Notes: generated by a model not told the origin, from the letters alone. DNA of 64,000 bases from Bacillota bacterium (GCA_023410875.1 JAEYPH010000007.1:1-64000), one strand, 5' to 3'; counted from the first letter of the stretch, positions 18,401 to 26,307 are shown. A program made the numbers and translations.

Positions 18401-18775
18401 ATGCCAAGACCAAGGAAATGGAGAAAAGTCTGTTCCCTGCCCGAGCGAAACCGGTTCGGCCCTCTCGGAGCCATGGAGGATATGGAAAGCGTCACCATGA
18501 CGGTTGACGAATATGAGACCATCCGGTTGATCGATCTGGAGGGGTTCACCCAGGAGGAGTGTGCCGCGCACATGAACATCGCCCGCACAACCGTTCAGGG
18601 AATCTATGACGGGGCCAGAAAGAAGCTGGCGGATTCGCTGGTGAACGGAAAAGTGCTGAGGATTGAAGGCGGGGAATACAGGCTTTGCGACGGTATGGGC
18701 CTCGGCTGCAGCGGCAGAGGCTGCCACAGGCGCAGATGCGGCAGAGGCCATTTGAACGACGCGGGGAACGAATAG
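18401..18775 (+). CDS. DUF134 (UPF0251) helix-turn-helix DNA-binding protein
   Basis: 124 residues. It opens with the family's 'MPRPRKWRKVCSLPE' and has a sigma-70 region-4-like helix-turn-helix (~48-90: 'GFTQEECAAHMNIARTTVQG'). The C-terminal tail is rich in Cys, His, Gly and Arg ('GLGCSGRGCHRRRCGRGH') and could bind a metal or cluster. Members usually neighbour NifX-like and MinD-like genes. It is the best local candidate to read the 18015-18065 inverted repeat and regulate the operon, but this is inference. Confidence 0.83.
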   Translation: MPRPRKWRKVCSLPERNRFGPLGAMEDMESVTMTVDEYETIRLIDLEGFTQEECAAHMNIARTTVQGIYDGARKKLADSLVNGKVLRIEGGEYRLCDGMGLGCSGRGCHRRRCGRGHLNDAGNE

Positions 18776-18810
18776 CGCCAGCACCGGAATCATTGAATTG
18801 GAGAGACTCG

Positions 18811-19359
18811 ATGAAAATTGTTTTGCCGGTCGATGAGAGCAATGACGAGACGCTCGTATGCCCATCCTTTGGGCGGGCCCCATTTTTTCTCATCTATGAT
18901 ACCGAAACACAAGAACGTATATTTCATGATAACAACGCTGCGGCAAGCCAGGGCGGCGCCGGCGTCAAAGCTGCGCAATACATCGTGGATCACAAGGTGG
19001 ACGTGCTGCTGGCTCCCCGGTGCGGGGAAAACGCAGTTGCCGTCTTCTCTGCCGCAGGTATTCGGATATACAGGACGGTCTCCGGATCAGCCATGGATAA
19101 TATCCGCGCGTTCCTGGCCGGCAGGCTGCCCACGTTGGAGGAAATCCACGCAGGGTTCCATCACCACGGGGGGCAGCCGTTAGGATCACAGTGCTCAGCG
19201 GCAAAGGCGGGACGGGCAAAACTTTGGTCTCAGTCAACCTGGCGGCGGCAGCGAAGTCCACCTATATCGACTGCGACGTGGAGGAGCCAAACGGCCATTT
19301 GTTCTTTCGGCCGGAGGTTGTACACCAAGAAGACGTCGCCGTGCGCATTCCCGTGGTGA
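18811..19359 (+). CDS. NifX/NifB-type (dinitrogenase cofactor biosynthesis fold) protein with an out-of-frame tail
   Basis: The first ~118 residues form a complete NifX-like domain ('MKIVLPVDES', 'GGAGVKAAQYIVDHKVDVLL', 'CGENAVAVFSAAGI') ending in 'FHHHGG'. As written, the frame does not stop there. It runs on to 182 residues through the start of the next gene, and the last ~60 residues are simply that gene read in another frame. A run of six G at ~19168-19173 lies at the junction. With one G fewer the protein would end a few residues later at a TAG (19181-19183), just ahead of the next gene. So this is a sequencing or assembly slip, a real frameshift, or an unusual overlap. The domain probably carries a metal or metal-sulfur cofactor. 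Confidence 0.75.
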   Translation: MKIVLPVDESNDETLVCPSFGRAPFFLIYDTETQERIFHDNNAAASQGGAGVKAAQYIVDHKVDVLLAPRCGENAVAVFSAAGIRIYRTVSGSAMDNIRAFLAGRLPTLEEIHAGFHHHGGQPLGSQCSAAKAGRAKLWSQSTWRRQRSPPISTATWRSQTAICSFGRRLYTKKTSPCAFPW

Positions 19360-20033
19360 ATGCCGCGATGTGCAGCGGTTGTCGGAAATGCACCAATTTC
19401 TGCAAATTCCACGCCCTGGCATACGCTCGGGATAAGGTGTTGGTATTTGAGGAAGTGTGCCATTCCTGCGGCGGGTGCATACTGCTTTGCCCGGAAAAGG
19501 CGCTCAAAGAAAAGGAAAAGATCATTGGGAGTATCCAAAGGGGCGCATCCGGTGAAGTGACTGCATGGTCCGGTGTGCTGAACATCGGAGAAGCGTCCGG
19601 AGTCCCGATCATCCGCCGGCTGCTGGAAAGCAATGCAGGCAACGTACAAACCACTTTTATCGATTGCCCGCCCGGCAGCGCATGCATCGTCATGGAGAGC
19701 ATACGGGACGCGGACTATTGCATTCTGGTGGCAGAGCCCACCATATTCGGCGTCCACAACCTTGCAATGGTCTATGACCTGGTGACGCTCTTTCACAAGC
19801 CCTGCAGCGTTGTATTGAATAAATGCCTGGATCAGGACAATCCCGCGGAACGGTACTGCACGGAGCACGGCATCCGGATACTCGGCAGTATTCTCTATGA
19901 TGACGAACTTGGCGCTTTGCATTCAAACGCGCAGATTGCACTCCGGGAGAGCGACCGGTATCGGGCATTCTTCTCCACCCTGCTGAACACCGTCGTCGGG
20001 GAGGCACAAAATAAAACAGCTTGTCATCCTTAG
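19191..20033 (+). CDS. MinD/ParA-type ATPase with inserted 4Fe-4S ferredoxin domain (first copy)
   Basis: 280 residues with the deviant Walker A 'LSGKGGTGKTLVSVNL', a bacterial two-cluster ferredoxin insert (~60-105: 'CSGCRKCTNFCKF' and 'CHSCGGCILLCPEKAL') and the switch motif 'FIDCPPGSACIV'. Its pair with the next gene is typical of NifX/'orange protein' clusters, in which these ATPases are thought to help assemble a metal cofactor. The GTG used here lacks the first strand residues. Relatives usually start four codons earlier, where this sequence has GTT (19179) behind GGGGGG. The true start is therefore uncertain. Confidence 0.83.
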   Translation: MLSGKGGTGKTLVSVNLAAAAKSTYIDCDVEEPNGHLFFRPEVVHQEDVAVRIPVVNAAMCSGCRKCTNFCKFHALAYARDKVLVFEEVCHSCGGCILLCPEKALKEKEKIIGSIQRGASGEVTAWSGVLNIGEASGVPIIRRLLESNAGNVQTTFIDCPPGSACIVMESIRDADYCILVAEPTIFGVHNLAMVYDLVTLFHKPCSVVLNKCLDQDNPAERYCTEHGIRILGSILYDDELGALHSNAQIALRESDRYRAFFSTLLNTVVGEAQNKTACHP

Positions 20034-20895
20034 CGGCAAGGGCGGCACCGGCAAAACGACGATTGCCAGCGCGTTTATCCGGCTGTCTGGAGCCAAGGCG
20101 TACTCGGACTGCGATGTGGACGCCCCCAACCTCCATTTGGTCATGAAGCAACCCCATGACCCAGCACGCGCGGCGTATTATGGGCTGCCCAAGGCGGCCA
20201 TCGACCCCGATGCGTGCACACTCTGCGGACGCTGTGCGCAGCACTGCCGGTTCGGTGCAATCTCCTCGGCTGCGGGATACCGCGTGGACGCGTTTGCCTG
20301 CGAGGGCTGCGGGGTGTGCGAGGCTATATGCCCTGCCGGGGCCGTTGCGATGAAGCCCTCCATCGCCGGGGAATTGGCACTGTATTCAGACAGCGATACC
20401 GCATTCTCCACAGCGAAGCTGAAAACCGGTTCGGGAACGTCGGGGAAGCTGGTCACGGAAGTGAAGAAGCAAATGAAGTCAGCGGCGCATGGAGCCGATT
20501 TAGCCGTCATAGACGGTTCGCCGGGGATCGGCTGCCCGGTGATCGCATCGATCAGCGGCGCCGATATGGTGTTGATCGTCGCAGAGCCCTCCATATCGGG
20601 CATCAGCGACATGGCGCGCATCCTGAAGACCGTCGGCAGCTTCCATACCAAAGCTGCGATCTGCATCAACAAATTCGATACCAACCCAACGATTGCGACG
20701 CAAATAGAAGCACTGTGTCAAGCGGAGGCCATTCCGTTCGTAGGGAAAATCCCCTTTGATCCGCATGCAGTCAAAGCGACCAACGCCGGGCTATCCATCG
20801 TGGAAACGGATTGTACGGCAGGCCGAGCCGTCAGGGATGTCTATCAAAGGACGATGGAGCTCTTATTTTCGGAAAACTGCGGGCGCCGCATATGA
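20011..20895 (+). CDS. MinD/ParA-type ATPase with inserted 4Fe-4S ferredoxin domain (second copy), apparent ATA start
   Basis: 294 residues. It has the Walker A 'LSGKGGTGKTTIASAF' (~8-20), two Cys motifs (~70-115: 'CTLCGRCAQHC' and 'CEGCGVCEAICPAGAV') and 'VIDGSPGIGCPV'. The first possible ATG (20116) is downstream of the Walker A loop, so starting there would destroy the enzyme. Reading back, the frame begins naturally at ATA (20011), six bases after GGGGAGG and exactly where relatives have ATG. No ATG, GTG or TTG fits. The start overlaps the end of the first copy by 23 bases. Either AUA is used as a start or the base is changed. Otherwise the gene looks intact. Confidence 0.8.
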   Translation: MKQLVILSGKGGTGKTTIASAFIRLSGAKAYSDCDVDAPNLHLVMKQPHDPARAAYYGLPKAAIDPDACTLCGRCAQHCRFGAISSAAGYRVDAFACEGCGVCEAICPAGAVAMKPSIAGELALYSDSDTAFSTAKLKTGSGTSGKLVTEVKKQMKSAAHGADLAVIDGSPGIGCPVIASISGADMVLIVAEPSISGISDMARILKTVGSFHTKAAICINKFDTNPTIATQIEALCQAEAIPFVGKIPFDPHAVKATNAGLSIVETDCTAGRAVRDVYQRTMELLFSENCGRRI

Positions 20896-21740
20896 TCATC
20901 AAGGTGCTGGCCGAAAACACGTCTGTTGCGCCAGAGCTGGGCAGCGAGCACGGCCTGAGCCTCTACATCGAAACCCGGCGGCACAAGCTGCTCTTTGATA
21001 CGGGGGCCAGCGCGCTCTTCGTTCAAAACGCGGCCAAGCTGGACGTCGATCTGGCAGCTGTAGACACAGTCATCCTCTCCCATGGCCATTATGACCATGG
21101 CGGCGGTCTCAAAGCGTTCATGGAGATGAACTCGAATGCCCAGGTATACCTGAACCGGGCGGCGTTCGCAGAGCACTGTTCCAAACGGGCAAATGGAGAG
21201 ATACGGTACATTGGTCTGGATTCGTCGCTGCTTCCGAGCGAACGCTTTGTGTTTACCGGGGATCGTCTCAAGATCGACGGTGAGCTCGAGCTGTTTACCG
21301 CAATTAAGCGCTGCGAAGAATTCGTTCCCGCTGCAAACCAGGGGCTGCTGGTACGATTCGGCGGCTCCCTCGTCGCGGATGATTTTGCGCACGAGCAGAA
21401 CCTTGTCATCCGCGAAAACGGAAAAGCCCTACTGCTGACAGGCTGTGCGCACGCCGGCATCGTCAATATCATTGGCCGCTTCCACGAGCTTACGGGCGGC
21501 ATGCCGGATTATGTGGTCGGCGGCTTCCATTTGGCTCGCGGCTCCGCCGGCCAGAGCGAGAGCCCCTCCCTCATACAGGCCCTTGGCCGCCACCTTGCCG
21601 GCACGCGAGCGATGTTCTATACCTGCCACTGCACCGGTATACAACCTTACAGCCTGTTGAGAGAGGTGATGGCAGAATCGATCAAATACATATCCACGGG
21701 AGACCAAATTCTGATAAAACCCAAAGGAGAAGAAAGATGA
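20892..21740 (+). CDS. metallo-beta-lactamase fold hydrolase
   Basis: 282 residues of the MBL superfamily, with metal-binding 'SHGHYDHGGGL', 'TGCAHAGIVNI' and the late 'VVGGFH' and 'YTCHCTG'. It resembles the 7,8-dihydropterin-6-methyl-4-(beta-D-ribofuranosyl)-aminobenzene-5'-phosphate synthase-like branch common beside NifX and MinD genes in anaerobes. The substrate is unknown. Its ATG overlaps the previous TGA and its own TGA overlaps the next ATG, so the operon is translationally coupled here. Confidence 0.85.
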   Translation: MIIKVLAENTSVAPELGSEHGLSLYIETRRHKLLFDTGASALFVQNAAKLDVDLAAVDTVILSHGHYDHGGGLKAFMEMNSNAQVYLNRAAFAEHCSKRANGEIRYIGLDSSLLPSERFVFTGDRLKIDGELELFTAIKRCEEFVPAANQGLLVRFGGSLVADDFAHEQNLVIRENGKALLLTGCAHAGIVNIIGRFHELTGGMPDYVVGGFHLARGSAGQSESPSLIQALGRHLAGTRAMFYTCHCTGIQPYSLLREVMAESIKYISTGDQILIKPKGEER

Positions 21741-22585
21741 GTGAAACATGCAACCATGACTGCGGAAGCTGCGGGGAAGAGTGCGCGCAAAGAAGCCAAG
21801 AAGAGCACGACTTTTCCGCGCATCTCAACGAGCTCAGCAGCGTGAAAAAGGTCATCGGCGTCATGAGCGGCAAGGGTGGTGTCGGCAAGTCCCTGGTCAC
21901 GTCGATGCTTGCCGTGGCGATGAACCGCAGGGGTCACCACACCGCCATACTCGACGCCGATGTAACCGGTCCTTCCATCCCAAAGGCGTTTGCCATTCGG
22001 GAAAAAGCCCATGGCAGCGAACTCGGTATCTTCCCGGTCAAAAGCAAGACTGGCCTGGAGATCATGTCGATCAACCTGCTGTTGGAGAACGATACCGACC
22101 CCGTGATTTGGCGAGGCCCGATTCTCGCGGGCACGGTTAAGCAGTTCTGGTCGGATGTGATCTGGAACGATGTGGATTTCATGTTCATCGACATGCCTCC
22201 GGGCACTGGCGATGTGCCGCTGACGGTGTTCCAGTCTATTCCTGTGGATGGGATCATCGTCGTGACATCCCCGCAAGAGCTGGTCTCGATGATCGTGGCC
22301 AAGGCCGTTCGGATGGCGGAGATGATGAACATTCCGATCATCGGGCTTGTGGAGAACATGTCCTGTTTTCGCTGCCCGGACAACGGGAAAGACTATCAGA
22401 TTTTTGGCGACAGCCATATCGATGAGATTGCCGGCAAGCACAACATGAAGGTGCTCGCGAAGTTGCCGATCGATCCTAAACTCGCCGCTGCCTGCGACAA
22501 AGGCATGATCGAGCTCTACAATGGCGACTGGTTTGACCGAGTCTCGGTGATGCTGGAAACGGATATCGGGGAGAATCCGCAATGA
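21737..22585 (+). CDS. mrp: Mrp/NBP35-family iron-sulfur carrier ATPase
   Basis: 282 residues. A Cys-rich N-terminus ('CNHDCGSCGEEC', residues 5-16) precedes the P-loop 'MSGKGGVGKSLVTSML' and the family motifs 'DADVTGPSIPKAF', 'FIDMPPGTGDVPL' and 'ENMSCFRCPDNGKDY' with the CxxC that holds a bridging Fe-S cluster between subunits. It is a likely scaffold or carrier for Fe-S or mixed-metal clusters. It is linked by ATGA overlaps to genes on both sides. This is the most confidently assigned gene of the cluster. Confidence 0.92.
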   Translation: MSETCNHDCGSCGEECAQRSQEEHDFSAHLNELSSVKKVIGVMSGKGGVGKSLVTSMLAVAMNRRGHHTAILDADVTGPSIPKAFAIREKAHGSELGIFPVKSKTGLEIMSINLLLENDTDPVIWRGPILAGTVKQFWSDVIWNDVDFMFIDMPPGTGDVPLTVFQSIPVDGIIVVTSPQELVSMIVAKAVRMAEMMNIPIIGLVENMSCFRCPDNGKDYQIFGDSHIDEIAGKHNMKVLAKLPIDPKLAAACDKGMIELYNGDWFDRVSVMLETDIGENPQ

Positions 22586-23397
22586 GCCGCCATTCCGGCT
22601 TGGCCAAGGAGCTGTTTGAGAAAGGCTACAACTGCGCGCAGTCCGTCCTCGCGGCGTTCTGCGACGTAACAGGTCTGGACTTTGAGACCGCTCTCAAGCT
22701 CTCCTCATCCTTCGGCGGGGGCATGGGAAGGCTCCGGGAGGTTTGCGGGGCGGTCAGCGGTATACTGATGGCGGCGGGTCTGCTGTATGGATATACCGAT
22801 GCAAAGGACGATGAGGCCAAATCGGACCACTACCGGCTGGTTCAGGCTTTGGCTCTGCGCTTCAAGGCAGAAAACGATTCATTGATTTGCCGGGATTTGT
22901 TGGGCATGACCGCGGAGCATGACTCCCCGGTCCCTGAAAAAAGGACGGAGAGCTATTATCAAAAACGCCCGTGCGCCGACTACGTCGCGTGTGCGGCAGA
23001 ACTGCTGGACAAATACATCGACGAAACGGAGGGAAGGTCAATGATCATCGCAGTAGCCAGCGAAGGAACCCAGGTGACCGAACATTTCGGGCATTGCGGA
23101 AACTTTATTCTGTACCATATCGAAAACAAGCGGATCGCGCGCAGCGAATCCTTTGCCAATCCCGGGCACAGGCCAGGCTATCTGCCCAACTTTCTGCACG
23201 ACAAAGGCGTCAATGTCATCATTTCGGGCGGAATGGGCAGCGGCGCCATCGAGATCTTTAACGAAAAGAACATCGAGGTTGTCCTGGGCGCCAGCGGCGA
23301 CGCCAGAGAGGCGGTAGAATCTTATCTGGGGGGAACCTTGAAATCCACCGGATCGGTATGCCATGAACATCAGCATCACGACAAGTGTATAGAGTAA
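22582..23397 (+). CDS. C_GCAxxG_C_C protein fused to a NifX-like domain
   Basis: 271 residues in two parts. Residues 1-~150 are the redox-active C_GCAxxG_C_C family ('GYNCAQSVLAAF', 'GGGMGRLREVCGAVSG', 'CADYVACAAEL'). Residues ~154-271 are a NifX/NifB-like domain ('MIIAVASEGTQVTEHFGHCG', 'VNVIISGGMGSGAIEIF') ending in a His-rich tail ('HEHQHHDK'). At the join, GGAGGGAAGG lies just before an in-frame ATG at 23041, so the second domain may also be made alone. In other genomes, as I know the families, the two are usually separate. It is the last gene of the operon. Confidence 0.85.
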   Translation: MSRHSGLAKELFEKGYNCAQSVLAAFCDVTGLDFETALKLSSSFGGGMGRLREVCGAVSGILMAAGLLYGYTDAKDDEAKSDHYRLVQALALRFKAENDSLICRDLLGMTAEHDSPVPEKRTESYYQKRPCADYVACAAELLDKYIDETEGRSMIIAVASEGTQVTEHFGHCGNFILYHIENKRIARSESFANPGHRPGYLPNFLHDKGVNVIISGGMGSGAIEIFNEKNIEVVLGASGDAREAVESYLGGTLKSTGSVCHEHQHHDKCIE

Positions 23398-23407
23398 CCT
23401 TTGATCG

Positions 23408-23449
23408 CCCCCCAAGGCTCGCTTCCGCTGGCCTTGCGGGGGTGTTTTT
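23408..23449 (+). terminator. terminator of the NifX/MinD operon
   Basis: CCCCCAAGGC pairs with GCCTTGCGGGGG with one bulge and is followed by TGTTTTTC. It lies 10 bases after the last stop codon. Confidence 0.85.
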
Positions 23450-23545
23450 CTCCTTTCTATTTGTAAGTAAAATCACAGTATTGGCTAACCCGCCATACTA
23501 AAATCAACCCTATGAATTTAAAAATCCGATTGGGATGGTAAATGC

Positions 23546-24031
23546 ATGGACTTATTTACGTTCATACTGTATGCCGCAGCAGTTTCGCTTTTGGCACTGT
23601 CTTTCTTTAAGGACAGAAAAAAGACGAAGATGGCGTTGCTGAAAGCCTGGAAGTCTTTTGAGAACATATTGCCTCAATTCCTCACCATCCTGATCATCAT
23701 CGGGTTACTGCTGGCGGCTCTGAACCCGGAGCAAATTTCCAAGCTGATCGGAACCCAGTCAGGGTGGCTTGGCATGGTCGTGGCATCCGTGATTGGATCG
23801 ATCACCTTGATACCGGGTTTTGTCGCGTTCCCGCTGGCATCGGCTTTGCTAAAGGGCGGCGCGGGCTTTATGCAGATTGCGATTTTTATCTCCACATTGA
23901 TGATGGTGGGCATTGTGACGATTCCGGTTGAAATCAAGTACTTTGGAAAAAAGGCGGCCCTGGTCAGAAACATTTCCGCATTTCTGTTTTCATATATCGT
24001 AGCGATTGTCATAGGAGTGGTGTTGCAATGA
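23546..24031 (+). CDS. permease half (ArsP/DUF318-like), first subunit
   Basis: A 161-residue membrane protein with about five hydrophobic helices, a cytosolic Lys-rich loop ('FFKDRKKTKMALLKAW') and the helix motif 'IGSITLIPGFVAFPLASALL'. It resembles the N-terminal half of ArsP/DUF318 permeases, which export organic arsenicals or other solutes. Its TGA overlaps the next gene's ATG, and that gene supplies the other half. The pair follows the NifX/MinD operon after a terminator, so a link to it is only positional. Confidence 0.72.
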   Translation: MDLFTFILYAAAVSLLALSFFKDRKKTKMALLKAWKSFENILPQFLTILIIIGLLLAALNPEQISKLIGTQSGWLGMVVASVIGSITLIPGFVAFPLASALLKGGAGFMQIAIFISTLMMVGIVTIPVEIKYFGKKAALVRNISAFLFSYIVAIVIGVVLQ

Positions 24032-24576
24032 AAAGCAAAGTACTTGCCCAAATGAAGAGATATCGGTTTTTTATGATTCTGGCCGCGATCAATGCTGCCG
24101 TAGTCGTTTTTTTCCCTGTTCTGGGCATGAAGTCTTTGAAGCTGACGTGGGACAACACGCTTCAAATGCTCGCGGTTGTACCCCCTATTTTTGTGTTGTT
24201 GGGCTTGCTTGATGTTTGGGTTAAGCGGGATACGATGATAAAGCTGATGGGAGAGAGCTCGGGTCTGCTTGGTATCCTGATTGCATTCTTTCTCGGTTCC
24301 GCTGCCGCAGGGCCATTGTATGCAGCTTTCCCTGTGGCTGGAGTTCTGCTGAAAAAAGGAAGCAAGCTATCCAATGTGCTTGTCTTTATTGGTGCTTGGT
24401 CAACGACGAAGATTCCGCTCCTGCTTTTCGAAACCGCTGCCATGGGATGGAAATTCATGCTGGTCCGATTTCTGGTTGACATCCCCGGTATCGCGATCAT
24501 AGCGTATATCACGGAGAAACTGATGAAGAAAGAAGATATTCAACAGATGTATGCCAATTCGCAAGCGTCGATGTAG
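24028..24576 (+). CDS. permease half (ArsP/DUF318-like), second subunit
   Basis: 182 residues with about five hydrophobic helices and the loop 'GAWSTTKIPLLLFE'. It mirrors the first half: 'IAFFLGSAAAGPLYAAFPVAGVLLKKG' aligns by eye with the 'GSITLIPGFVAFPLASALLKGG' region of the partner, indicating an old duplication. The two probably form a heterodimeric permease. The transported substrate cannot be read from the sequence. Confidence 0.72.
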   Translation: MKSKVLAQMKRYRFFMILAAINAAVVVFFPVLGMKSLKLTWDNTLQMLAVVPPIFVLLGLLDVWVKRDTMIKLMGESSGLLGILIAFFLGSAAAGPLYAAFPVAGVLLKKGSKLSNVLVFIGAWSTTKIPLLLFETAAMGWKFMLVRFLVDIPGIAIIAYITEKLMKKEDIQQMYANSQASM

Positions 24577-24644
24577 GATATTTCTGTTCATCCACTCGAC
24601 CGGTTCCGGTCTATGGAGTTGGGCGCCCCGCAATGGGCTTATTG

Positions 24645-24674
24645 TTGACGAGGCGTGTGCCAAGTTCGTATAAT
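24645..24674 (+). promoter_or_regulatory. sigma-A promoter upstream of the MFS exporter leader
   Basis: TTGACG, 18 bases, TATAAT. Transcription from here would make a leader of about 270 bases before the MFS start codon. Confidence 0.75.
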
Positions 24675-24712
24675 GAAAGAGATCAAAGAGCAAAGGGGAA
24701 TCCGGCAAATTG

Positions 24713-24748
24713 TTGAGCGCACTCGCTTTTCATAACGTTCAGTTCTAA
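24713..24748 (+). CDS. candidate 11-residue leader peptide
   Basis: TTG start followed by a short frame encoding MLSALAFHNVQF minus or plus one leading residue (a second TTG lies directly upstream at 24710), stopping at TAA. AGGGGA lies 10-13 bases upstream. The frame sits in the leader between the promoter and the terminator-like hairpin, where regulatory peptides of antibiotic-induced efflux genes are found. There is no independent proof that it is translated. Confidence 0.3.
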   Translation: MSALAFHNVQF

Positions 24749-24893
24749 TTGAATAAACGGTCGGGCCGTATCCTTGTCCGCTCGCGGGCTTGTTCATGAT
24801 ACGTCCGATCCGATTGTGAAGAGCGATAAGCGCATTGGTTTGTTCAATGGCATATTGGTGTCCCGGTTCGGACGCCCAACGATGTTGTTGTAT

Positions 24894-24930
24894 AAAAGCC
24901 CATGAATGTTGGCTCATTCATGGGCTTTTT
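24894..24930 (+). terminator. terminator-like hairpin just before the MFS start (possible attenuator)
   Basis: AAAAGCCCATGAAT pairs with ATTCATGGGCTTTT around an eight-base loop and ends in T residues. It ends only 20 bases before the MFS start codon, with GAGGAG in between. Upstream, GGGCTTGTTCATG (24787-24799) repeats pieces of the right arm and could pair with the left arm instead, giving an antiterminator. It may equally be the delayed terminator of the permease pair. Confidence 0.7.
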
Positions 24931-24949
24931 GCTGTTTGAGGAGAAAAAG

Positions 24950-26260
24950 ATGAAGAAAATACACGCGCTATATGTTTTGGTAGCTACCCAAGGAATCTCG
25001 CTGATCGGAAGCCGCATGTCGTCCATCGCGGTGGGGATATGGTTGTATCAAACGCAAGGAAGCGCCGCCTACCTGCTGATGATCCCATTCTTCAATGAAA
25101 TAGCCGCTGTGCTGTTTGGCGGCATCGCGGGGTTCGTTGTGGACAGATGGAAAAGAAAGCATGCCATGATATTTGGAGATCTGGGGCAGGCGGTGGGAAC
25201 GGCAGTTCTGCTGCTCAGCGTGCTCGCAAGCCAATTGAATGTCAACTGGATCTATGTTGCGGTCGCCATCCAGGGTGTCTTCTCGTTGTTCGAGAGCATC
25301 GCCGCAGACGCTGCGACGACGATGATGGCTCCCGACGGTCACCGAGACAGAGTGAACGCCATCAAGGAAATGGTCTTTCCTTTGGCGGGAATTGTCGCCC
25401 CGGTTCTATCCGGTCTGCTCTATATGGCGTTGGGAATTATCGGGGTGCTGCTCATCGACTTTGCCACATTCCTGATCTCAGTGATAACGCTCCTAATACT
25501 GGATATTCCGGACCCGAAGGCCACTGGGGAGCAACCCCTCAAAGGTATCAAAGCTTTTGGGGGTGAGACGGTGTATGGCTTTCGCTATTTGTTGCGCTGC
25601 AGAGAGTTGCTGGGCTTGACCGTATACACGACTTTGGTCTATTTCATGCTAAACGGCCCTCTGGAGCTTGTGATTCCATACATCACAGGACGCACCGGCA
25701 ATACCGCCACGGTATCCATCATGCTGGGCGTGATGAACCTGGGCGCCTTCACTGGAGCGACGCTGCTGGCCTTTTGGAAGAAAGCATATTCCAGAATACC
25801 GGTTCTTTTCACGGGCTTAGGCTTCAGCGGTTTGATGTTCATTGCCTTCGGCGCTGCGCGTACCCCTTTACTGCTTGGGGTTTCCCTGTTTTTCCTGATG
25901 ATGCCCCTACCAGTCACCGGCGCGCTCTTCAAGTCCATTGTTCAGCGCAAAACCCCACCCAACGCCCAAGGCAGAATCTTCTTGGCGATTTCACAGTTCA
26001 CAAATACAATCGTTCCAATGTCCTTTGTCATCACCGGTTTTCTGGTGGACAGGACGCTGGAGCCCGCCGTTCACAACCCCGCATGGGCGGTTCTTCAGCC
26101 TTTCTTCGGAGATCGGGCTGGGGCTGGGATGGGTCTGCTGTTAGCCTGTACCGGAGTCCTTATACTGGTACTGACCATAGCGGCAGCGGCAATACCCGGT
26201 ATACACAACGTCGAATCCAGGCTGCCGGACTACCAGATCGAAGACGCCGATGGGGCGTAG
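24950..26260 (+). CDS. MFS efflux transporter
   Basis: A 436-residue major facilitator with 12 predicted helices. It resembles macrolide/multidrug MFS exporters of Firmicutes ('SLIGSRMSSIAVGIWLYQ', 'GGIAGFVVDRWKRKHAMI' in the loop 2-3 position). The start is the ATG after GAGGAG. An in-frame upstream extension runs through the attenuator hairpin. The long leader with a hairpin immediately before the start suggests inducible expression. Substrate is unknown, and an antibiotic or toxic compound is the usual guess for the family. A strong hairpin follows the stop codon. Confidence 0.85.
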   Translation: MKKIHALYVLVATQGISLIGSRMSSIAVGIWLYQTQGSAAYLLMIPFFNEIAAVLFGGIAGFVVDRWKRKHAMIFGDLGQAVGTAVLLLSVLASQLNVNWIYVAVAIQGVFSLFESIAADAATTMMAPDGHRDRVNAIKEMVFPLAGIVAPVLSGLLYMALGIIGVLLIDFATFLISVITLLILDIPDPKATGEQPLKGIKAFGGETVYGFRYLLRCRELLGLTVYTTLVYFMLNGPLELVIPYITGRTGNTATVSIMLGVMNLGAFTGATLLAFWKKAYSRIPVLFTGLGFSGLMFIAFGAARTPLLLGVSLFFLMMPLPVTGALFKSIVQRKTPPNAQGRIFLAISQFTNTIVPMSFVITGFLVDRTLEPAVHNPAWAVLQPFFGDRAGAGMGLLLACTGVLILVLTIAAAAIPGIHNVESRLPDYQIEDADGA

Positions 26261-26272
26261 AACCAATCGGCC

Positions 26273-26303
26273 AAGGGGGCGGATGCAATGCATCAGCCCC
26301 CTT
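26273..26303. terminator. hairpin after the MFS gene
   Basis: AAGGGGGC pairs with GCCCCCTT, with GGATGCAATGCATC between, which is itself partly self-paired. It lacks a T-run on either strand, so it may only weakly terminate. Confidence 0.5.
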
Positions 26304-26307
26304 GATT

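Noticed and set aside
24673..24735. A 20-codon frame beginning MKEIKE as leader peptide of the MFS gene
   Set aside because: Its ATG overlaps the TATAAT box, so it would not be in the transcript from that promoter.
24639..24917. A 92-codon minus-strand frame in the MFS leader
   Set aside because: No ribosome site, no recognisable domain, and it overlaps the promoter and attenuator structures of the plus strand.
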